64,000 bases of DNA from Salinispora fenicalii (GTDB taxonomy: Bacteria; Actinomycetota; Actinomycetes; Mycobacteriales; Micromonosporaceae): assembly GCF_000514815.1 (NCBI RefSeq), contig NZ_KI911471.1, positions 249,062-313,061 on the forward strand, written 5' to 3'. Position numbers and translations under genes: made by a program. This document shows positions 24,952 to 33,600 of this stretch, piece after piece. Under the pieces are notes generated by a model. It was not told the DNA's origin and ran no database searches. It saw only the letters and a list, made by a program, of their open reading frames with translations. Position 1 is the first letter of the stretch, and each line of letters begins with the position of its first letter.

Positions 24952-25707
24952 TCATTGTGCGGGGACGACGAACGGTCCCCAGGTGAATGCCCGAATCCAG
25001 GGTGTCGGGTCCGCGCTCCAGCGCAGCGTACGAATGCGCTCCTCGGTGAGCCGTCCGGACATCGCCAGGTAGACGTCGTACCAGGAGCCGGCGACGGTGG
25101 CCGCCGGATCACCCTCACCCACCAAGAACCGGCCAAGATCAGTCTCTACCTGTATCGCAGGTAGTCCGTGGCCACGGGTAGACGCGGAGAGTCCCTTCAC
25201 CAGAATGCCCATCGCCACCGGTCGTGCCGGGTGGTCCGGTGAGGGTGGTGCCAACCGCAGCGCCCGACGCAGGTCCAACTCATGGGTGTACGCGTCCATG
25301 ACCAGAATGCCGCGCCGGATACTGAACGGCTCGCCGAGAAGCTGCTCGACCGGCCCGCTCAATCTGGCCCAGTCGTCAAGGAGGGCGCCGATCCCGCCAG
25401 CCGGAAGCGGCGCGGTCGCGCGGTCCGCCGGCAGTAGCGAAAACTGGACGCCGGCCGGTCCGGCACCTGGACTCTCCGTAGTCGCGCTACCTGAGACGAC
25501 CCGGTCGTGCACTCGCGCGCAGACCTGGACCAGGTGACTGGCCAGGTCTCCCACGGTCCAGTCCGGGCAGCTAGGCACGACCACCGTCAGGTCCGTTGAG
25601 TCGGTGAGGAGATCGGTCATGTTTCGGCGGACCTGCCGGTAGCCGGCTGCGGCCGGCTCAGCGGCCGTGGTGCCGGGTGCGACGCGTGGGCTGTCGCCTT
25701 CGGACAT
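24952..25707 (-). CDS. Mycothiol-dependent maleylpyruvate isomerase (DinB-fold) family
   Basis: A 251-residue protein with the MDMPI_N four-helix bundle: residues 1-150 include CPDWTVGDLASHLVQVCARVHDRV (an SH metal-ligand helix) and MDAYTHELDLRRAL, where His and Glu complete a DinB-type metal site; the C-terminal 90 residues form an MDMPI_C-like domain. ATG 25707 follows GGGAGG. Family members use mycothiol as cofactor or thiol donor. Beside an enediyne core, which is normally triggered by thiols, a role in mycothiol transfer or quenching is conceivable. That role is inference. Confidence 0.8.
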   Translation of the reverse strand: MSEGDSPRVAPGTTAAEPAAAGYRQVRRNMTDLLTDSTDLTVVVPSCPDWTVGDLASHLVQVCARVHDRVVSGSATTESPGAGPAGVQFSLLPADRATAPLPAGGIGALLDDWARLSGPVEQLLGEPFSIRRGILVMDAYTHELDLRRALRLAPPSPDHPARPVAMGILVKGLSASTRGHGLPAIQVETDLGRFLVGEGDPAATVAGSWYDVYLAMSGRLTEERIRTLRWSADPTPWIRAFTWGPFVVPAQ

Positions 25708-25763
25708 CCTTGCCTCCCTGTTTGGCCGTGTCACCACGGCAGTTCACTGCTGTTGGCAGCTGC

Positions 25764-26795
25764 CTACGTGCACGGTTCGGTCAACACGCGTCCGGCATTG
25801 CCCGCGGAGAGCCGACCGGTCCGGTGCAACCAGCGCACCGTGTCGGCGACCGTCCAGTCGAACGGACGGGCGGCCGGCCCGTGCGGCGGTACGTCCTGCG
25901 GCGGTCGTACCGCGCAGGCGCAGACGTAGCAGGCGCCATACTCGGCCGGGATATGCCACGGCCACACCCGCTGCGCCAGGTCGGTGAGTCGTGCGAACGG
26001 CAGCATCGCCCGAGCCGGCAGAAACAGCGTCGGTAGCCGTCGGCCGGTGACCGTACGGACAGTGGCTACATAGTCGCGGGTGCTGACGTAGCGCCCCGGT
26101 CCGAAGTATCGGTCCAGACCGTCGCTTGACGCGGTGAGCAGCGCCGCGTGCAAGGCGGCGGTGTCACGGACGTCACCGACCGGAAAGCCTCCGGTCGGCC
26201 ACACCGGCATCATGCCGCGCAGCACGGAGCGCAACCGGGTGGTCTGGTCACCGAGCTTCGGATCGTCCGGACCGAGCAGCGCCGGCGGGTAGGTGATCAC
26301 CACCGGTGCGCCCTGCTCCTGGTGACCGCGTGCGACCCGCTCAGCGGCGGCCTTGCTGGCCAGATAGGGTTCGCTGGCGGTGCCCACCGGCGAGTGCGGA
26401 CCGATTGTCGAGGCCGTCGCCGGCAGCAACGCGCCGACCGTGGACACGTAGACCGTACGGGCCACCCCCGCGGCACGGGCCGCCGCCAGCACCAGTTCGG
26501 TGCCGCGGACGTTGGTCCGCCGGGTCGCGGCGTGCTGCCGGCTGTCGAACGAGTAGACCGAGGCGGCGTGCACCACCGCATCGGTGCCCCGGACCGCCCG
26601 GTCGACCGTGGCGGGATCGGTGACGTCCCCGACCACCACGTCGACCGCGTCGCCGGCAACCTTCAGCGGCGACAACGCTCGGGCCACCCCGCCGGGGTCA
26701 CGGGCCAGTACCCGGACCCGGTGCCCGGCGGCGACCGTGGCCGCGATCGTATGCGCGCCAACGAAACCGGTGCCGCCAGTGATCAGGACCAGCAT
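25764..26795 (-). CDS. NAD(P)-dependent epimerase/dehydratase-family reductase
   Basis: A 343-residue extended SDR. MLVLITGGTGFVGAHTIAATV is the cofactor loop; DAVVHAASVYSF, STVGALLP and YLASK (YxxxK) follow, then TYPPALLGPDDP. The C-terminal part has an unusual cluster GACYVCACAVRPPQDVP with three cysteines that standard members lack. ATG 26795 follows GGGAG. It is upstream of the mycothiol-dependent gene (56-base gap), so the two share a transcript, divergent from unbL. Likely job: reduction or epimerisation of a core ketone or alcohol. Confidence 0.86.
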   Translation of the reverse strand: MLVLITGGTGFVGAHTIAATVAAGHRVRVLARDPGGVARALSPLKVAGDAVDVVVGDVTDPATVDRAVRGTDAVVHAASVYSFDSRQHAATRRTNVRGTELVLAAARAAGVARTVYVSTVGALLPATASTIGPHSPVGTASEPYLASKAAAERVARGHQEQGAPVVITYPPALLGPDDPKLGDQTTRLRSVLRGMMPVWPTGGFPVGDVRDTAALHAALLTASSDGLDRYFGPGRYVSTRDYVATVRTVTGRRLPTLFLPARAMLPFARLTDLAQRVWPWHIPAEYGACYVCACAVRPPQDVPPHGPAARPFDWTVADTVRWLHRTGRLSAGNAGRVLTEPCT

Positions 26796-27053
26796 TCGGT
26801 CTCCCTTAACTCTGCGGAGTACACGGGGCGATAGTCGGGATATCGCCCTCCGTCCCACCAATGAGGTACGGCTGAGCGAAATGAAATTGATCCGATCGTC
26901 TCCCGCCAGGCACCGTCGGGTCTTCTTGCATAGTGCCGATTTGGATGGCCCCAATAGTGTAAGTCAGAGGGCAATCGAGGAGTGGCTATTCTACGGGCCG
27001 TAGCGGGACGATCAATGATGATGCTTGTCTGATCTGGATGAATGGGAGCAACA

Positions 27054-28040
27054 GTGTCCGGAATCATCCGAGGGTTCAGGCGCCGACTCCTGACCCCTGA
27101 CATTTCACAGACCCGGGTATCCGTCCGTGGCTTCCATGTCAAAGGACCGGAATCACGTGACGTTCTGGAATCTGTCGGTGCCTCGTTTCTGGCCGGGCTC
27201 TCCTCGGCCGCTGGTGCCCGGCGGGTCACCGACATCGGCGTCGAGTTCGCTGGGCTACCGGCCCGTTTCCAGGGGTTCGCGTACGAGGGTGCAGCTATGG
27301 GCTTCGCGATGGTTGACGCGATCAGCCCCGGTACGCCCCGGCGTAGCCCCGAGTTCCTCGCCGGGAGCGGCGATCGGCACGTCTACATGGCGTACGTCGG
27401 AATCGGGTGGGCGATGGCCCGGCTGCCTCGGTTCTTGTGGGGCCGGGCCAGTGCGGGGGCCACCGACCCGCTGCTGCGCTGGCTGGTGCTCGATGGGTAC
27501 GGCTTTCACCAGGCGTACTTCCGTACAGCCGAGTACGTGACCAACCGACGGTCGGTACGTGGCTTCCCCTGGCCTGCCGAAGGCCCGACATGGTACGCCG
27601 ACCGGGTCGTCGACCAGGGTATTGGGCGGGCGATCTGGTTCGTCGCCGGATCCGACCCGACGCTCGCCGCCGATCTGATCGACGCCTTCCCCGTCACCCG
27701 GCACCAGGATCTGTACAGCGGTGCCGGCCTAGCCGCGACATACGCCGGTGGTGCCACCGCGGCGGAACTCGCCCTCTTCCTACGCAGATCCGGTGAGCAC
27801 GCCCCGTTCGTCGCCCAAGCCAGCGCGTTCGCGGCCCAGGCCCGGGTCCGCGCTGGGTTGCTGACGGCGCACACCGAACTGGCCACCGACGTGTTCTGCC
27901 GGACCAGTGCCGTCGAGGCCGCGCGGATCACCGACGAGGAGATTCCGCCGGTCACGGCGGAATCCGACCTGCCGGCGTACGAGGTGTGGCGGCGCGCGAT
28001 CGCGGCCCGGTTCCGCGTCGATGCCGGGGCGCAGTCGTGA
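27054..28040 (+). CDS. unbL: Enediyne conserved protein UnbL (DUF1702)
   Basis: A 328-residue DUF1702 protein, one of the conserved companions of enediyne PKS genes (E4/UnbL). It opens MSGIIRGFRRRLLTPDISQT, RVSVRGFHVKGPESRDVLE and contains the internal GFVYEGAAMGFAM-like block (GFAYEGAAMGFAMVD), HVYMAYVGIGWAMARLP and LVLDGYGFHQAYF, all typical. Its molecular role in enediyne assembly is unknown. GTG 27054 follows GGGAG at 5-6 bases and is preferred to ATG 27042. It overlaps the P450 gene by 4 bases. Confidence 0.92.
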   Translation: MSGIIRGFRRRLLTPDISQTRVSVRGFHVKGPESRDVLESVGASFLAGLSSAAGARRVTDIGVEFAGLPARFQGFAYEGAAMGFAMVDAISPGTPRRSPEFLAGSGDRHVYMAYVGIGWAMARLPRFLWGRASAGATDPLLRWLVLDGYGFHQAYFRTAEYVTNRRSVRGFPWPAEGPTWYADRVVDQGIGRAIWFVAGSDPTLAADLIDAFPVTRHQDLYSGAGLAATYAGGATAAELALFLRRSGEHAPFVAQASAFAAQARVRAGLLTAHTELATDVFCRTSAVEAARITDEEIPPVTAESDLPAYEVWRRAIAARFRVDAGAQS

Positions 28041-29407
28041 CCGCGCTCGCAGACCGGCCGAGCCGGCTGTATCCCCCCGGCCCGTCGCCATGGTCGGCAC
28101 CATGGCTGCTGGCTCGGATGGCCCGCAACCGGCTCGACGTGATGCGCTCGGTGTCGGCCCGCTACGGAGACGCCGTCCGGCTGCCGCTGGGGCCGAAGAC
28201 GTTGTACTTCTTTAACCATCCAGACCACGCCAAGCACGTACTCGCCGAGAATCCGGGCAGCTATCACAAGGGAATCGGTCTGGTCCACGCTCGTCGTACC
28301 CTCGGTGACGGCCTGCTGACCAGCGAAGGCGAGCTGTGGCGCAAACAGCGTAAGACGATCCAGCCGGTGTTTCAGGCCCGGCGTATCGCCCGGCAGGCCG
28401 GCGCGATCGCCGAGGAGGCGGTTGGCCTGGCCGATCGGCTGCACACCATGGTCGGCCGCGATGAACCAGTCGACATCCGGCACGAAATGACCGATCTGAC
28501 TCTCGGTGTACTGGGCCGGACGCTACTCGACACGGATCTGGGAGAGTTCGGCGGCATCGGCGATGCGTTCGAGTCCGTCCAGGATCAGGCTATCTTCGAG
28601 ATGATGTCGCTGGGGGCGGTGCCGACCTGGGTGCCGTTGCCCCGGCAACGACGGTTCCGTCGCGCCCGTGCCGAGCTGCAGGACGTCGTCGACCAGCTGG
28701 TTGCCCGACGGCGGGCGGCCGGCGGCGTCGAGGGACGCGACGACGTGGTGTCCCGGCTGATCGAATCGACCGGCGAGGAGACCGATCCGCAGGTCGCCCG
28801 GCAACGGATGCGTGACGAGTTGGTGACTCTGCTGCTGGCCGGCCACGAAACCACCGCGAGCACACTGACCTGGGCGTTCCAACTGCTTGATCAGCATCAT
28901 GATGTCTGGGAACGAGTGCATGCCGAGGCAGTCGAGGTGCTCGGCGACCGAATACCTGTATACGAGGACCTGCATCGGCTGCGGTACACCGCGATGGTCG
29001 TTGACGAGGTGATGCGGCTCTACCCACCGGTCTGGCTGCTACCCCGGATCGCCCAGCGTGACGATGTCGTGGGCGGCTACCACGTGCCGGCCGGCGCAGA
29101 CCTCGTGTTCTGCCCGTACACCCTGCACCGGCATCCAGAGTTCTGGCCAGAACCGGACCGGTTCAACCCGGACCGGTTCGACCCCGAGCTCGGCACCGAC
29201 CGGCCCCGGTACGCGTACATCCCGTTCGGTGCCGGTCCGCGCTTCTGCGTGGGCAACACCCTGGGGCTGATGGAGGCGGTGTTCGTGATCGCCTGTGTCG
29301 CACGCCGGCTGCGGCTGTCGGTCCAGCCCGGCTACCGGCTGGTCCCCGAGCCGATGCTGACGCTGCGGGTCCGGGGCGGTCTGCCGATGCGGGTCCACGA
29401 GGCCTGA
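28037..29407 (+). CDS. Cytochrome P450
   Basis: A 456-residue P450 of the CYP class with a long N-terminus (LYPPGPSPWSAPWLLARMAR). The I-helix LLLAGHETTASTL, the ExxR of the K-helix (VVDEVMRLYPPVW), the PERF-like DPELGTDRPRYAYIPFGAG and the haem loop FGAGPRFCVGN are complete. GTG 28037 overlaps the unbL stop (GTGA), so UnbL and the P450 are co-translated. Oxidation of the enediyne core or its linear precursor is the likely task. Its stop lies inside the first copy of the 19-bp repeat array. Confidence 0.93.
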   Translation: MTALADRPSRLYPPGPSPWSAPWLLARMARNRLDVMRSVSARYGDAVRLPLGPKTLYFFNHPDHAKHVLAENPGSYHKGIGLVHARRTLGDGLLTSEGELWRKQRKTIQPVFQARRIARQAGAIAEEAVGLADRLHTMVGRDEPVDIRHEMTDLTLGVLGRTLLDTDLGEFGGIGDAFESVQDQAIFEMMSLGAVPTWVPLPRQRRFRRARAELQDVVDQLVARRRAAGGVEGRDDVVSRLIESTGEETDPQVARQRMRDELVTLLLAGHETTASTLTWAFQLLDQHHDVWERVHAEAVEVLGDRIPVYEDLHRLRYTAMVVDEVMRLYPPVWLLPRIAQRDDVVGGYHVPAGADLVFCPYTLHRHPEFWPEPDRFNPDRFDPELGTDRPRYAYIPFGAGPRFCVGNTLGLMEAVFVIACVARRLRLSVQPGYRLVPEPMLTLRVRGGLPMRVHEA

Positions 29408-29497
29408 CGCGGCCCACCCGTCCTGACGCGGCCCACCCGTCCTGACGCGGCCCACCCGTCCTGACGCGGCCCACCCGTCCTGACGCGGCCCACCCGT
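29403..29497. repeat. Five tandem copies of a 19-bp unit at the P450 stop codon
   Basis: The unit CCTGACGCGGCCCACCCGT occurs five times in exact succession; a sixth begins but changes after CCTGACG. The first copy includes the P450 TGA stop. Each copy contains GCGGCCCACC, the left arm of the hairpin that follows, so the array consists of multiplied terminator arms. Confidence 0.97.
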
Positions 29498-29515
29498 CCT
29501 GACGTGGTGGGCCGC
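29485..29515. terminator. Terminator hairpin with multiplied left arm
   Basis: GCGGCCCACC in the last repeat copy pairs with GGTGGGCCGC at 29506-29515 (11-base loop). Any of the five left arms could pair with the single right arm, with loops of 11, 30, 49, 68 or 87 bases. Confidence 0.75.
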
Positions 29516-29554
29516 ACGAGCTACCGTCGCTGGCGCGGACAGGACGACAACATA

Positions 29555-29592
29555 GGACCGGGTGGCCCGCGTTCCACGGGGCCACCCGGTCC
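29555..29592. terminator. 14-bp-stem hairpin after the flavin reductase gene
   Basis: GGACCGGGTGGCCC and GGGCCACCCGGTCC with a 10-base loop, 13 bases past the stop of the minus-strand operon. With the previous hairpin it separates the two converging enediyne operons. Confidence 0.82.
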
Positions 29593-29604
29593 GAGGGCGA
29601 AGAG

Positions 29605-30156
29605 TCAGCCGCGCTTGGCGATCTCCGCAAACCGGCCACCGTGGAACAACAACGCGTCGTGGTTGTCGCCGCGGCCGGTGCCCAACACCGAGCCGAGGAA
29701 AATGGAATGGTCACCGCCGTCATACACTGCGGCTAGCTTGCACTCCACCCAGGCCAGGCTGCCGGAGATAATCGGGGCACCGGTGTGCCGCCCCGACCAG
29801 TGCCGCACCGTCTCGAATTCCCGCTCGTCACGTGGTCGCGACGAAGTAGCGAAGTAGCGAGCCAGTCCTTCCTGGTCGGAGCCCAGGATCGACACCGCGA
29901 AACTGCCCTGGGTCAGGATCGTCGAGTGGAGGACCGCGGTGCGCTTGACGCACACCAGCGCCAACGCGGGCTCCAGTGACACCGAGGTGAACGCGTTCGC
30001 GGTCATCCCATGCGGCAGGTCGGCCCCGGACGTCACCAGGGTGACGCCGGTGGCGAACATACCCATGACCGCCCGCAGCTCCGTGTGGTCCCCGGGGCCC
30101 TTGCCGTCGGGTCCGACCCGTGCCACGTCCGGTGTGGCCTGCTTGTCGCCAATCAC
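29605..30156 (-). CDS. Flavin reductase (NADH:FMN/FAD oxidoreductase, HpaC-like)
   Basis: A 183-residue flavin reductase-like protein: LRAVMGMFATGVTLVTSG, PHGMTANAFTSVSLEPALALVC, the S/T-rich FMN loop and SLAWVECKLAAVYDGGDHSIFLG with FHGGRF near the end. It would supply reduced flavin to a two-component monooxygenase; the acyl-CoA-dehydrogenase-fold monooxygenase at 42428 is a candidate partner. GTG 30156, one base past the thioesterase stop, has GGGAGGG upstream. It is the last gene of the unbV-unbU-pksE-TE operon and corresponds in position and family to E6-type genes of other enediyne clusters. Confidence 0.88.
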   Translation of the reverse strand: MIGDKQATPDVARVGPDGKGPGDHTELRAVMGMFATGVTLVTSGADLPHGMTANAFTSVSLEPALALVCVKRTAVLHSTILTQGSFAVSILGSDQEGLARYFATSSRPRDEREFETVRHWSGRHTGAPIISGSLAWVECKLAAVYDGGDHSIFLGSVLGTGRGDNHDALLFHGGRFAEIAKRG

Positions 30157-30157
30157 G

Positions 30158-30637
30158 TTAGCCCTCCCTAGCCCCATCGAGCACCCGGCGCTTCCCGTTA
30201 CCGTTGATGCCGGTTATGGCGTACTGCGACAGCGCGACCCGCAGCGAGTCCGGCACCAGAGCGGGCCGGGTGTCGGTGTTCGGTCCGCGCATGCAGGCGA
30301 TGCGCTGCCGACCACGGGCGACCAGTTCCTCGAAGCCGTCCCGGAGCCGGACATAGTCGAACGCGAAGCCGATCTGGGTCTGGGTAAGGTCCTCCAAACG
30401 CATCCGGATCGACAGCTCGTCGAAGGCGCTGATCTCGGTGAAGAACTCACACTCGCATTTGAGGGTGAACAGCTTGAGATCATCCCGGATATCTGCCAAC
30501 ACCTCCGGAGCGCGGTCCCGAAGGAACATCTCCCGGCAGCGGCCCTGCCAGCGCAGATAGTTGACGTAGTAGACGTTTCCCACCAGGTTGGTTTCCTCGA
30601 AACCCACCAGGTGCCGGTACTCGTAGTAGGACTCCAT
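30158..30637 (-). CDS. Enediyne hotdog thioesterase (E10 type)
   Basis: A 159-residue hotdog-fold thioesterase. The N-terminus YYEYRHLVGFEETNLVGNVY and NYLRWQGRCREMFL is the hallmark of the TE that releases the nascent polyene from enediyne PKSs (SgcE10 type), followed by CECEFFTEISAFDELSIRMR. It starts 3 bases after the PKS stop, so translation is coupled. Together with PKSE it should produce the linear heptaene or related polyene. Intact and of usual family length. Confidence 0.95.
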   Translation of the reverse strand: MESYYEYRHLVGFEETNLVGNVYYVNYLRWQGRCREMFLRDRAPEVLADIRDDLKLFTLKCECEFFTEISAFDELSIRMRLEDLTQTQIGFAFDYVRLRDGFEELVARGRQRIACMRGPNTDTRPALVPDSLRVALSQYAITGINGNGKRRVLDGAREG

Positions 30638-30640
30638 GGC

Positions 30641-33600
30641 TCACCTACCTCCGTCGGCGGACATCGCGAAGACCACCGGATCGTCGACCGCCTGCAGCGA
30701 GGTGGCGAACGTGGCGATCCAGGTAGTTCCGGACCGCAGCGCCACCCAGCCGGCCGGTCGATCCGGCTCGGTAACCAGATCGACGCGCGCGTGGCCGTTC
30801 TTGCGCAGACACTCGATCGCGCCCCACACCCGGGTCGCCGATACCGACAACTCCTCGTTCTGCTCCCGGGCGATCAGCGCGGCCAGGGCCAGGTTCTCCG
30901 CGCCGAGCAGATCGGCCCACTCTTCGTCGGTCCGGGCGGCAGCCACCTCGACATCGCAGCCGACGGCCGTCGGCCCGGCTACCGCCATGGTCACAGCGGC
31001 ACCGTGCGATACCGAGATCTGCGGTCCTCCGGTGACCTCCGGCTTGCCGTCCGGCCGGTAGTGCACCACCGTGTCGCCCCCCAGCGCCCAGCTGACCGCC
31101 TTGCGGGTCTGCTCCCGCCGGTCGGCCGGGCCGACCGCCTGCGGATCGTCCGGGCGTACCACCACCCGCAGGTCGTTCGGCAGGAAAGCGCCGATCCGCC
31201 GTTCCAGGTAGGGCCCGACTAACGCCGGTAGCCACGGTCCGGCACCGTCCAGTTTGCGTACGGCGTGCAGCCGCAGCCCCACCCACCGCTCGACGAGGTT
31301 GCCGTCCATGTCACGGACGTCTACGTCATACAGATACGTGTCGCCCTGGCGAGACCGCTCTACTGCCTGGATGGTGACGGTGTCCAGAGTGGCGGCGACC
31401 TTCGCCTCGGTGAGGTACAGCCGTTCGATCGCCCCCGGCAGCAGGGTGGCATCCGGCACGCAGCACTGCAGGGCGTGCATCACCGTATCCCGGGTGCCGG
31501 GGTCGCCGAGCACCAGTTCAGCCGGCCGGTAGCGAGCGAACCATGGTGCGACCGACCGGTTGGAGACCTGGGCCACACAACTCGTGGCCGCCAGATCCAG
31601 GTAGCCCTGTAGCCGTTGGAACCGCAACCCCTGGAACAGCACCGGCCCGTACAGTTCGTTGGCCGGATCGATGGGCAACAGCGATGTAGCCGCCGTCGCC
31701 GGCCGCACGTCGGCGCGCGCCGGCAGCTCGTAGCGCAACCGGGCTCGGAAATGGTCGGCCGCGAACCCGGTGTCGCTGCTGCGGACCACCGCGTCAACGG
31801 CACCGTCCGGTGCGGCGAGCACCGCGATCCGAATGGTGTTGCGGCCGTCCGGCGGCACCACGATCGGGCGGAGCAGCTCGACGTTGTCCAGCACCGGCGT
31901 CTCGGTCCGCCCGGTCAGTGCCCGTGCCGCCTGGGCCATCGCCTCCATCCCGAGCACCGCCGGCAGCAGCGTATCCCCGTCGAGCAGGTGGTCCGGCAGA
32001 TAGAGGTCATCGTCGGCGGTCAGGTCGGCGTCAACAACCAGCTCGACGCCCGGGTAGTGCACCTGTGGCCGGTCGACGAAGCGTAGGAGCGGCAGCTCCC
32101 GCCGCTCCAGGGTGACCGTCGGCAGCCCTTCGGCCCGGCTCATCACCACCATCGCCTGCGGCGTGGACGGGCTGGCCAACACCTCTTTGAGAACCGCGAT
32201 TCCGTCCTCGATCGGGATCGGCGAGATGCCCTCGCGGGTCAACGACTCCAGCACCCCGAGTCGTTCACCCATGCCGGCACCCGACCACACCGACCACTCC
32301 AGCGCGAGGCAGCGGATGTGCGGATGGTCCTCACCGACCCTGCGGGTCAGGTCGGTCATCCAGTCATTGGCGGTGGCGTAGTGCGCCTCGCCGCGCAGAC
32401 CGGCCCGGCCGATGATGCTGCCGAAGGTCACCAGCAGCCGCAGCGCCCGCGGGTCGGTCGCGGTGAGCACCGAGTCCAAGCCGTCGATCTTCGGGGCCAG
32501 GGTACGCCGGAACGTCGCCTCGTCGAGCGCGGCCAGCGGTGTCGGTTCATTGCGTCCCGCGCCGTGCAGCACCCCGGTGACCTGGCCGAGCGCCTGCTCG
32601 ACCGCGTCTACCGCAGCCTTGACCTGGTCCAACGCGGTGATGTCGGCCCGAGCATAGTGGAACCGGACGCCTGCGGCCCGTAGCCGCTCCAGGTTGGCGG
32701 CCAGCTCGGGATCGTCGGCCGGGTCGGAGCGGCTGAGCAGGCCGACGGCGGCGCCGGTGTCCCGACCCAGGGCCAGCGCACACTCCGCGGTGATGCCCTT
32801 GCCGCCACCGGTGACCAGCAGCACGTCGTCTGGGCCGAGTCCGGGTCCGCCGTTGGACGGTAGCTGGATCGGACGCAGCACCGGCTCGTGCCGCTCGCCC
32901 CCGGCGTCGTAGTGCACCTCGCTGAACCCGGTCGTCGCACCGACATCGGCGACGATCCGGCGCACCACGTCGTCACCGATCGCCGGATCGTCGTCCGTCA
33001 GGTGCTCCGGCAGCGGCAGCAAGACCACTGTCGTGGCTATCTCCGGATGCTCCTGGTGCAGCGTCTTGGCCAACCCCGCGGCCGACTGCCGGTCACCGAC
33101 CGCGACGAACCGTACCGGCCCGCCGGCGGACAGGGCCGCGCGGGCGGCCTGCAGCAGCACCGGAACGTGCTCCTGCTGGCCTTCATGGGGCAGACAGAGC
33201 AGTACGCCGTCCCCCACTCCCGCCTGCCGTAGCGCCGCCGCCAGCGGATCGGCGAGCGGGTTGAGGCCAGCGGCGAAAACCTGCCAGTCACCGTCGACTC
33301 CCGACCCGGCGAATGGGGCGGCACCGGTCGGCACCAGGTCCACGGCGAATGCCCGTACCCAGGGGGCAACCCCGGCGGCGACCGGCTCCGTGTCGTCGGC
33401 TGGTGCGGCACTGGCGTCGTCGTTGAGGATCTGGGCGATTTCCTCCATTGTTGCGGTCGCGTAGCTAGAGGTCAGCGTCGGTGCTGGTACGTCGAGCTCG
33501 CGGGCCGCCTGGTTGACGATCTGGCCGACGGTGATCGAGCTCAGGTGCAGCTCGTCGAGGGGCCGGCTGCCCGGGCGTACCGCCTCTAGCGGCAGTTCGG

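Noticed and set aside
29403..29497. Five direct repeats as a CRISPR array or replication iterons
   Set aside because: Repeats abut with no spacers, start at a stop codon and contain a terminator arm.
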